From NCBI GenBank assembly GCA_965212505.1, contig OZ243123.1, positions 4,774,001 to 4,838,000 of the forward strand: 64,000 nt of DNA. Direction: 5' to 3'. Below, one piece after another: positions 57,870 to 64,000 of this stretch. The notes below the pieces were generated by a model. It saw nothing but the letters and a program-made list of their open reading frames with translations, was not told the DNA's origin and made no database searches. Position 1 is the stretch's first letter. The number at the start of each line of letters is the position of its first letter. Source of the DNA: JAHEKO01 sp965212505. GTDB taxonomy: Bacteria; Acidobacteriota; Thermoanaerobaculia; Multivoradales; JAHEKO01. The position numbers and the translations under genes were made by a program.

Positions 57870-57908
57870 TTGCCGGTGCTTCTGCCAGACTATATTCTAG
57901 AGGCCTCT
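57870..57908 (+). promoter_or_regulatory. divergent promoter region with 10-bp palindrome
   Basis: TTGCCG (57870-57875) and TATTCT (57893-57898) are 17 bases apart on the plus strand. The perfect palindrome AGAGGCCTCT (57899-57908) follows at the expected transcription start and may be an operator for the divergent ligase and ACP units. Confidence 0.4.
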
Positions 57909-57925
57909 CAAATCGAGAAAACGTA

Positions 57926-58219
57926 TTGAATACCCCTACTACGGAAGCGATCCGAGCCAAGCTGAAAACCCTCATCATCGAGGGTCTCCACCTCGACGGA
58001 ATGACGCCCGAGATGATCGGCGACGACCAGCAGATCTTCGGCGAGGAGCTGGGTCTCGACTCGGTCGACGCGTTGGAACTGATGGTGATGATCGAGAAGG
58101 AGTACGGGGTCACGATCGAAGGTCGAGAGATCGATCCCGAGACCTTCCGTTCGGTCGCCACCCTGGCGGACTTTGTCCAAGAGCTCCAGGCAGAGCGGAG
58201 TCCGGCCGAGTCGGTATGA
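57926..58219 (+). CDS. acyl carrier protein
   Basis: A 97-residue ACP with the phosphopantetheine site GLDSVDALEL (Ser46) and normal flanking helices (IRAKLKTLIIEGLHL, MVMIEKEYGVTIEG). It carries the growing polyene chain. The start must be TTG 57926, since no other start lies before residue 26. The stop overlaps the next start (ATGA). Only one ACP is seen in the cluster. Confidence 0.93.
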   Translation: MNTPTTEAIRAKLKTLIIEGLHLDGMTPEMIGDDQQIFGEELGLDSVDALELMVMIEKEYGVTIEGREIDPETFRSVATLADFVQELQAERSPAESV

Positions 58220-58917
58220 CCGCGGCGCCGCTCCGCGGTGACCTCGCCGCTCGGCGCGTCGCCGTAGCGATTCCGGCCTACCAGGCCGCACCGTTCGTCG
58301 GCGGGGTGGTCGAGGCGACGTTGGAACAGATGCCCTCTGTGCTGGTCGTCGACGACGGTTCCGACGACGACACGGGAGCACGTGCGCGCGAGGCCGGAGC
58401 CGAGGTGCTCAGGATCGAGGTCAACGGCGGGAAGGGCAACGCCCTACGCGTCGCCTTCGACCGGCTCTTCGGTGAGGGTCACGACGCGGTGCTGACCCTG
58501 GACGCCGACGGTCAGCACCTCCCCTCTGAGATTCCGGTTCTCCTCAAGGAGTACGACCGCGGCGCCGACCTGGTGCTGGGCACCCGCGACCATCTGTTTG
58601 CCGAGATGTCCGCAGTGCGCTCCGCGAGCAACCGGCTCTCTTCGATGGCGATCTCGTTCGCCGCGGGCTGCCGGCTCCCCGACATCCAGACCGGCTTTCG
58701 TATCTACTCGCGCCGCCTGTTCGAGACGGTGCCGTTCCGAGGCTCTCGGTTCGAAGCCGAGAGCGCCATCGTCGTGCGTGCGGCTCGCCGGGGTCTGGTG
58801 ATCCGTTCCGCGCCGATCCGCCTCGGCAGAGCGGACGGTCGGGCGACGAGCCACTACCGGCCGCTCGTCGACAGCATGCGGATCGCCGTCGCGGTGACTC
58901 GCGCTCGCCTGGGATGA
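58216..58917 (+). CDS. family 2 glycosyltransferase
   Basis: A 233-residue GT2: VAVAIPAYQAAPFVGGVVEA, VVDDGSDDDTGARAREAG, LTLDADGQHLPSEI (D-x-D), and IQTGFRIYSRRLF. Related to dolichyl-phosphate/polyprenyl-phosphate sugar transferases. In aryl polyene clusters such a GT may add a sugar or linker to the lipid head. ATGA overlaps at both ends couple it to the ACP and exporter genes. Confidence 0.88.
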   Translation: MTAAPLRGDLAARRVAVAIPAYQAAPFVGGVVEATLEQMPSVLVVDDGSDDDTGARAREAGAEVLRIEVNGGKGNALRVAFDRLFGEGHDAVLTLDADGQHLPSEIPVLLKEYDRGADLVLGTRDHLFAEMSAVRSASNRLSSMAISFAAGCRLPDIQTGFRIYSRRLFETVPFRGSRFEAESAIVVRAARRGLVIRSAPIRLGRADGRATSHYRPLVDSMRIAVAVTRARLG

Positions 58918-61376
58918 GATCCATCGTGAAGCGCCCGGGGTGGGTTCTCGCCCTGGGGCTCGCGCTCTCAATCGGCGCAGTGTGGCCGGCGAGTCGCTTC
59001 TCCCTGGACACGCATCCGGTTGCTCTCCTCCCCGAGGAGTCGCCTGCGGCCGCCGACTATCGAGTCTTCGTCGAGCGTTTTGGAGGGTTGGAGAAGGTGT
59101 TCGTCGTCGTTCGGTCACTCGACGCCACCCGCACCGATGTCGAGGCGCGGCTGGTGGAGGCCTCCGAGCGGCTGGCCGTCGAGCTGGACGGCCGACCTGG
59201 GATTGCCGATGCGCGTTCCGGGGTTACGGAGGACGACCTCGAGTTCCTGCGTCACTACGTCGTACCGCGCGCTCCGCTGCTACTGGGCGACGACTGGAAG
59301 TCGACGCTCGAGGCGCGCATGAGCCCGGCCGCACTCGAGCGCCGCGTTGCGCGAATCCGAAGTCAAGTGGCGGCGCCTCTCGCCTCTCTCGATAGCTGGA
59401 AGCTCGCTGCGGATCCGCTCGGATTCGCCGATGAGCTGCCCGCCTTCCGCATGCGCTCGAGCGATCTGCCGATCGACCCGTTCACCGGCGCTTTTGTTGC
59501 CCGCGACGGCGGTGCGGCTCTGGTTCTCGTCACCCCGACTGAGACCGAGATCGACCCGACTGCCGGCCGAGAGCTCGCCGCCGAGTTCGAGAGCGCCTTC
59601 GCCACCGTCCAGGCCGACAGCGATCTGCCCTTGGAGTTCCTCGCGACCGGTGGTCCGCTCTATGCCGCGGAGGACGAGACCCTGATCCGGCGGGATGTCC
59701 AAAGAAGCATGATCGGCTCGTCGATCGGATGTCTCCTCCTCCTGGTCGGAGCGTTCGGCGGGCTTCGCCTACCGCTCGCCGTGCTGGCGAGCGTCTTCGG
59801 CGGCTTGGTCTGGACGGTCGCCGTACTCGCCCTGTCGATCGGCGCCGTCACGGCGGCGAGTCTCGGCTTCTCCGCGGTCCTGATCGGCCTCGGGGTCGAC
59901 TACGGCATCCACGGAGCCGCGCGGTTCCGGCAACGACGCACGCTCGACGAGAGCCCGCGGAGCTCGATGGCCGCGGCCCTGCGCGCGAGCGGCGCCGGCA
60001 TTGTCACCTCCGCGCTCACGACGGCAGGGGCTTTTGCTGTCCTCGCCGTAGCTCACTCGAGGCCGCTTCGCGAACTGGGCGTACTGGTCGCCGTCGGGGT
60101 TCTGTGCATTCTGGGCAGCTCCCTGGTGGTCGGAGCGCCCCTCGCCCTCTTGAGCGTTCGCGGAACCCGTCGCGAAGGCTGGCTCTGGCGGTGGCTTGGT
60201 CGCTCCGTCGACTGGGCGTCGGGCTGGGCGCGGCGCCGAGCGGCGGTGGCGCTCGGCCTCCTGGTGGTCGGCTCAGCGATTGCCGCGTGGGGTGTCACGC
60301 GACTGGCTCTCGATCCTGACGTGAGGACCTTCCGCTCTCTCGACCACACTGCGTTCGAGGCGGAGTCCGCCCTGCTCGAAGACTTCGGAGTTGGTGCGCA
60401 GACCGCGACGGCGGTGGTCTCGGACGTCGACCTTCCGACGACGCTGGTGCGCGCGGCGCGTGTGCGCGAGCTGATTCGCGCCTCGGCGGGCGAGGACGTC
60501 GACGTTTCGTCACCGACCGACTGGCTCAGCGGCCGCGAAGCGAGCGCCGAGCGTTTGGGCGAGCTCGGCGCGCTGCCGTGGGCGGCGACGGCCGATCGGC
60601 TCGAGGAGGAGCTCGCGGCCGCCGGCCTCCGGGTGGACTTCTTCGCACGCGGACTCGAGGCTCTGCGCTCCCTGGCAGATGGCAGGGATCCCGGAGCGCC
60701 GCCGGAGTCGGCCTGGCCGGGGTGGCTGCGGCAGCTGGTGCACCACGACGATGAAGGGTTTGCCGCCGCGATCCGCATCCGCGCACCGGAGAGCCAGTGG
60801 CCGGCCGGACCTCCGGAGGCGCTGGTCGAGCGGATCCGCACGGAGACTCGAGGGCACGTAGCGTCGGCTTCGCTGGTCGGCTCCGAGCTCCGGGATCTCG
60901 CCGGAGTCGATCTCCGGGCGTTGGGCGGCTTGGCGCTCGGTGTCGTGGTGATCGTCGTGCTGATCTCCTTCCGCGGCAGTGTCCTGCATGCGGCGCTCGC
61001 GTTGACACCTGTGCTTCTGGGGGCGCTCTGGTCGTTGGGTCTCTGGGGCGCCCTGGGCCGGCCGCTCGATCTTGCCACTCTGGCGGTTCTGCCGATTGTC
61101 CTCGGCATCGGTCTCGACGACGGCTTGCACGTGTTGCACGCCTACCGCGCCAGCCCGAGTGCAGGTCTGACAGCTGCGGTGCGGGAGGTTGGACACCCGA
61201 TCCTGCTCACCACAGCGACCACCTGTGTCGCCTTCGGAAGCCTGGTGTCGACCAGTGTTCCCGGCCTTCGTAACGCCGGTCTCCTGGTGTCGCTTGGCGT
61301 CGTGGGTTGTCTGCTCGCGACGATGGTGGTGCTGCCGTCGCTCGACGCAGTGCTCGGCCGGAAGGGGAGCGCGTGA
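58914..61376 (+). CDS. MMPL/RND-family lipid exporter
   Basis: An 820-residue RND-superfamily transporter with two repeats, each with one leading helix, a large periplasmic loop and five or six helices. Marks: HPVALLPEESPAAADYRVF, FSAVLIGLGVDYGIHGAARF (first half), LPIVLGIGLDDGLHVLHAYR and TTATTCVAFGSLVSTSVPGL (second half). It resembles the aryl-polyene exporter and the hopanoid transporter HpnN, and should move the finished lipid toward the outer membrane. Starts in an ATGA overlap; its end overlaps the acyltransferase (GTGA). Confidence 0.9.
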   Translation: MRSIVKRPGWVLALGLALSIGAVWPASRFSLDTHPVALLPEESPAAADYRVFVERFGGLEKVFVVVRSLDATRTDVEARLVEASERLAVELDGRPGIADARSGVTEDDLEFLRHYVVPRAPLLLGDDWKSTLEARMSPAALERRVARIRSQVAAPLASLDSWKLAADPLGFADELPAFRMRSSDLPIDPFTGAFVARDGGAALVLVTPTETEIDPTAGRELAAEFESAFATVQADSDLPLEFLATGGPLYAAEDETLIRRDVQRSMIGSSIGCLLLLVGAFGGLRLPLAVLASVFGGLVWTVAVLALSIGAVTAASLGFSAVLIGLGVDYGIHGAARFRQRRTLDESPRSSMAAALRASGAGIVTSALTTAGAFAVLAVAHSRPLRELGVLVAVGVLCILGSSLVVGAPLALLSVRGTRREGWLWRWLGRSVDWASGWARRRAAVALGLLVVGSAIAAWGVTRLALDPDVRTFRSLDHTAFEAESALLEDFGVGAQTATAVVSDVDLPTTLVRAARVRELIRASAGEDVDVSSPTDWLSGREASAERLGELGALPWAATADRLEEELAAAGLRVDFFARGLEALRSLADGRDPGAPPESAWPGWLRQLVHHDDEGFAAAIRIRAPESQWPAGPPEALVERIRTETRGHVASASLVGSELRDLAGVDLRALGGLALGVVVIVVLISFRGSVLHAALALTPVLLGALWSLGLWGALGRPLDLATLAVLPIVLGIGLDDGLHVLHAYRASPSAGLTAAVREVGHPILLTTATTCVAFGSLVSTSVPGLRNAGLLVSLGVVGCLLATMVVLPSLDAVLGRKGSA

Positions 61377-62329
61377 CGCACGAGACGCCTCCACAGGCGC
61401 CGCAAGGCGGTCTCACCCGGCGCCTCCTCGGTCGCTTCTACGTCACCGGAAGCTTCTGGTACCGCCTCCACCTCTGGGGCGTCTCGGTTCTGCCGAACTG
61501 GGCCATCTGGTTCTTCATCACGCTCTTCACGACGTTCTTCTTCGTCGCCTTGCGGCGGATTCGGAAGGCGATCGCGAACAACCTCGAAGTGGTCCTCGGT
61601 CCGACGGGCTGGTGGCAGCGTCAGAGGCGGATCTACCGAACGATGTGGAACCTGGCGTGGTGCCTGTCGGAGCGCTACGAGCGACTGAGCGGTACGCGCG
61701 AGGCGGCCCTGACACTGCGGGGTGAGGAGGTGTGGCGTCGGTTGCTGGACGGGCCAGAGGGCTTCGTGATCGCCACGGCGCACATCGGTTCGTGGGAGAC
61801 CGCCCTGTTGAATCCGGCCGCGGGTCGTGAACGGACTATCCATGTGGTGCGAGAAGAAGAGATGGATCCAAGAGCTCAGGAGCTGGTGAGCGAGTTGGTG
61901 CGCGACGGGAGCGGCGCAAACGTCAAGATGCACTTCGTCAGCGGCGACGACGCGCGACTCGCCGGTGAGCTTCTCGGCGCCCTTCGAGTCGGCGATGTCG
62001 TCGCCGTTCAGGGCGACCGTCCTCGCTCGGGAGGGCGGGCGGCCGCAGTGAAGATCTTCGATCGCGACCTCGAACTACCCGTCGGCCCGGTCGCGCTTGC
62101 GCGGGCGGCCCAGGTCGAGATCGTGCCGCTCTTCTGTTTCCGCCGAGGGCGCCTCGACAGCGAGGTCGTCGTGCGCGAGCCGTTTCGAGTGGCGCGCACA
62201 AGCGATCGCCGCGCGGACGTCGAGCATGCGCTCGAGCGGCTGGCATCGGAGATCGAGTGGGCGATTCGAGAGAGCCCCTTCCAGTGGTTCTGCTTTCGAG
62301 ATCTCTGGGGTGGCCGGCGTGAAGGGTAG
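61373..62329 (+). CDS. LpxL/HtrB-like lipid acyltransferase
   Basis: A 318-residue acyltransferase from a GTG overlapping the exporter stop. One membrane helix lies at about 38-62; the catalytic HX4E is His137-Glu142 in IATAHIGSWETALL. Other family marks are AVQGDRPRSGGR and VPLFCFRRG. In aryl polyene clusters a similar enzyme joins the polyene acyl chain to a lipid head. Confidence 0.85.
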   Translation: MTHETPPQAPQGGLTRRLLGRFYVTGSFWYRLHLWGVSVLPNWAIWFFITLFTTFFFVALRRIRKAIANNLEVVLGPTGWWQRQRRIYRTMWNLAWCLSERYERLSGTREAALTLRGEEVWRRLLDGPEGFVIATAHIGSWETALLNPAAGRERTIHVVREEEMDPRAQELVSELVRDGSGANVKMHFVSGDDARLAGELLGALRVGDVVAVQGDRPRSGGRAAAVKIFDRDLELPVGPVALARAAQVEIVPLFCFRRGRLDSEVVVREPFRVARTSDRRADVEHALERLASEIEWAIRESPFQWFCFRDLWGGRREG

Positions 62330-63062
62330 GAGCGGAGCAGCGGCCACACTCGCGTTGACGAGCGCGCTCTCGCTTACCTCGTGCGCTGCGCTGCGACCTC
62401 CGGTCGAACCGTTGTCGCAGGTCGAGTTCGCCCGCCCCGAGTCGGCCAAGCGGCTCGTCGTCCTCCTGCCCGGCCGGCGCTCGAAGCCCGAGGCGTTTGA
62501 CAGGTACGGCTTCGTTGCGGCGCTCCAGGCCGCGCGACCGGACACGGCGATCGTTGCCGTCGACTCACACCTGGGCTACTTCCGCGCGCGCACGATTCGT
62601 GAGCGCCTCTTCCAGGACGTTCTCGAGCCGGCGCGCGAGCGCTACGACGAGGTCTGGCTGGTCGGCACCTCGCTCGGTGGTCTCGGTGCGCTGTCGATGA
62701 CGGTGTTCCGCCCAGAGATGGTCACCGGAGTGGTACTCCTCGCGCCCTACCTCGGGCCGGAGGCGCTACTTGAAGAGATCGAGGCGAGCGGTGGCGCCGA
62801 GCTGTGGGAGCCGAGCGACCCCGACGACCTGATCTCACGCCTCTGGAGCCTCGTGCGCGACCAACAAGCCGTCGGCGGCGGCCCGGAGATGTATCTCGGC
62901 TTCGGACAGTCGGACCGGCTGGCACCGGCCGCGCGTCAACTCGCCCAACTCCTCCCGGAAGACCGAGTTGTGGAGATCCCCGGCGGCCACCGCTGGCCGA
63001 TCTGGCTCGATCTGTTCGAAGCGTTGATGACCCGCGGCGCCCTCGCCTCACCTGGTAGCTGA
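62319..63062 (+). CDS. alpha/beta hydrolase lipoprotein
   Basis: A 247-residue protein from a GTG at 62319 that overlaps the acyltransferase end by 11 bases. Lipobox ALSLTSC (about Cys21). Hydrolase fold: RLVVLLPGRRSKPEAF, nucleophile elbow VGTSLGGLGALS, acid region FGQSDRLAP, and His in IPGGHRWPIW. Could release or trim the exported lipid. Longer upstream frames are shadows. Confidence 0.72.
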   Translation: MKGRSGAAATLALTSALSLTSCAALRPPVEPLSQVEFARPESAKRLVVLLPGRRSKPEAFDRYGFVAALQAARPDTAIVAVDSHLGYFRARTIRERLFQDVLEPARERYDEVWLVGTSLGGLGALSMTVFRPEMVTGVVLLAPYLGPEALLEEIEASGGAELWEPSDPDDLISRLWSLVRDQQAVGGGPEMYLGFGQSDRLAPAARQLAQLLPEDRVVEIPGGHRWPIWLDLFEALMTRGALASPGS

Positions 63063-63065
63063 CGG

Positions 63066-63872
63066 CTAGGCCTCCTCGGCCTCCACCTGGAATCGAATGC
63101 GCGGTCTGGAGGACGGCTGGAAGACACCTTCGAACGCCTCTTTGGAGAGTCGAAGGTAGTACTTGCGGCGGCGAATCCTGCCCTCTTCGACCTCGAAGCG
63201 ATCTCGCTTGCGCCAGCCGGCGAAGCCTTCGGCGAGAAGGTCGAACTTCAGTTCGATCATCCGGTCGTAGGACTCCCGCACGGCGATGCTGACCTCGAGC
63301 TCGACGGTCACGAACCCTTCGCGGTCCACCGACTTCTTGACCTGTACGACGGGGATGGACGCGTCATTGGCGTAGAAGAGTCGTAGCTTTGATGATGTCC
63401 ACACGGATCGTTTCTCCGCGGGTAGCTCGTAGACTCCCTCGAGATCAAGCTCCAAACGCAGCGGCGGCGGGCGCTCCACCGAAGAGTGTTGCCGCGGGAT
63501 GTCGTCGACTCGAACGAAGACGCTCGGCGCGGCCGTAGCGGCTTCGAGGTCCAACTCGAGCTGTACGAGCCGCACCTCAGACCACGGCAGGCGGCGGGTG
63601 AAGAGCTCACCACGAATGGCCACGGTGCCTCCCTCCGGTCGCCCCTCGACCCAGGAGCCGTCGACTAGACGGACCGTGAGGTTCTCGCCACTCGGGCGAA
63701 TCTCGAGCATCGACGAGCGCGGGAGCTCGATCTGGCCTTCCTCGACACTGAGAACCAGGGTCCCGACCTCAGCCTCTCCCTCCAACTCCTGACCGCCGAC
63801 AGTCACGAGGCGATCGGCCGCCGCCCACTGCGGTACGAGGACGAGGAGAAGCCAGAGGGTGCTACGCAGCAT
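63066..63872 (-). CDS. secreted protein of unknown function
   Basis: A 268-residue exported protein with a signal peptide (MLRSTLWLLLVLVPQWAAA). The N-terminal part has SH3-like strands (LVTVGGQELEGEAEVGTLVL, MLEIRPSGENLTVRLVDGSWVEG); the C-terminal half is highly charged and beta-rich (VTVELEVSIAVRESYDRM, ERGRIRRRKYYLRLSKEAF-like). No family recognised. Its ATG overlaps the end of the following partial gene by 11 bases, so they are cotranscribed. Confidence 0.6.
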   Translation of the reverse strand: MLRSTLWLLLVLVPQWAAADRLVTVGGQELEGEAEVGTLVLSVEEGQIELPRSSMLEIRPSGENLTVRLVDGSWVEGRPEGGTVAIRGELFTRRLPWSEVRLVQLELDLEAATAAPSVFVRVDDIPRQHSSVERPPPLRLELDLEGVYELPAEKRSVWTSSKLRLFYANDASIPVVQVKKSVDREGFVTVELEVSIAVRESYDRMIELKFDLLAEGFAGWRKRDRFEVEEGRIRRRKYYLRLSKEAFEGVFQPSSRPRIRFQVEAEEA

Positions 63873-64000
63873 CGCCTGGCGGCGTCTTGGTCTCCGAGCC
63901 GTCGGCCGCTTCGTAGCGCCGGCCGAAGCCGGTGATCGCTGCGAACAGCATGACAGCGGCGAGGAACCAGCCGTGCAGTACGTAGGGCCAGACGTCGGTC
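63862..64000 (-). CDS. C-terminal tail of a membrane protein (cut by window edge)
   Basis: An open leftward frame enters from the right edge and ends at TAG 63862-63864. The visible ~45 residues hold one hydrophobic helix (HGWFLAAVMLFAAITGFG) and a polar tail. Too little for a family call; it is upstream of, and overlaps, the secreted hypothetical. Confidence 0.45.
   Translation of the reverse strand, partial: TDVWPYVLHGWFLAAVMLFAAITGFGRRYEAADGSETKTPPGDAA

Overview
The window is high-GC, gene-dense bacterial DNA with many GTG starts and many 4-base stop/start overlaps. The mix of an ECF sigma factor coupled to a TPR Ser/Thr kinase, three membrane-bound winged-helix regulators with different sensor domains, multihaem cytochromes, FG-GAP surface proteins and an aryl-polyene-type cluster fits an Acidobacteriota member (perhaps Thermoanaerobaculia-like) best. 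That placement is inference; there is no rRNA gene to confirm it. No tRNA, CRISPR array, insertion sequence or phage module was seen.

Left part (1-11 kb). A truncated 5'-nucleotidase-type phosphatase faces a pair of saccharopine-type lysine-degradation genes. Next comes a leftward respiratory operon: Rieske protein, one-piece cytochrome b, HAO-family octahaem cytochrome c, NapA, and an unusual four-haem NapB. No NapC or cytochrome c1 gene is present, so a bc-type complex probably feeds electrons straight into the multihaem and nitrate-reducing subunits. An outer-membrane barrel gene lies just upstream on the same strand.

Middle (11-43 kb). This holds a 1280-residue secreted beta-helix/FG-GAP protein, a PA0069-type radical SAM protein, a lipoprotein hydrolase, a kinase/phospholyase fusion that may act on hydroxylysine, and signalling genes: three CadC-like regulators, an ECF sigma/TPR kinase pair, and a Cache-like SpoIIE phosphatase. 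There are several secreted hypotheticals, an operon that looks like an NAD(P)H-to-periplasm electron relay (MsrA-like protein, YHS-like membrane protein, flavin/NapH-type Fe-S fusion), Ada, and an acyl-CoA-reductase-like protein.

43.5-46.5 kb. A COG0701 permease is followed by a small AhpD/CMD-fold protein whose frame is interrupted by TGA exactly at the second Cys of CxxC, with a GGUC-loop SECIS-like hairpin just downstream; I read it as a selenoprotein (CEPU). An ArsR-type repressor gene converges on it. Both transcription units have the same promoter/operator design overlapping the start codon.

Right part (46.5-63 kb). This is an aryl-polyene-type lipid cluster in three blocks: flavoprotein-KS-CLF-KR-flavoprotein (rightward), AMP-ligase-deacetylase-dehydratase-thioredoxin-like lipoprotein (leftward), and ACP-GT2-MMPL exporter-LpxL-like acyltransferase-hydrolase (rightward). 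The last two diverge from one promoter region. Both flavoproteins carry the WxWxIP signature of flavin-dependent halogenases, so the pigment or lipid may be halogenated or otherwise oxidised. The window ends in a secreted hypothetical and the tail of a membrane protein.
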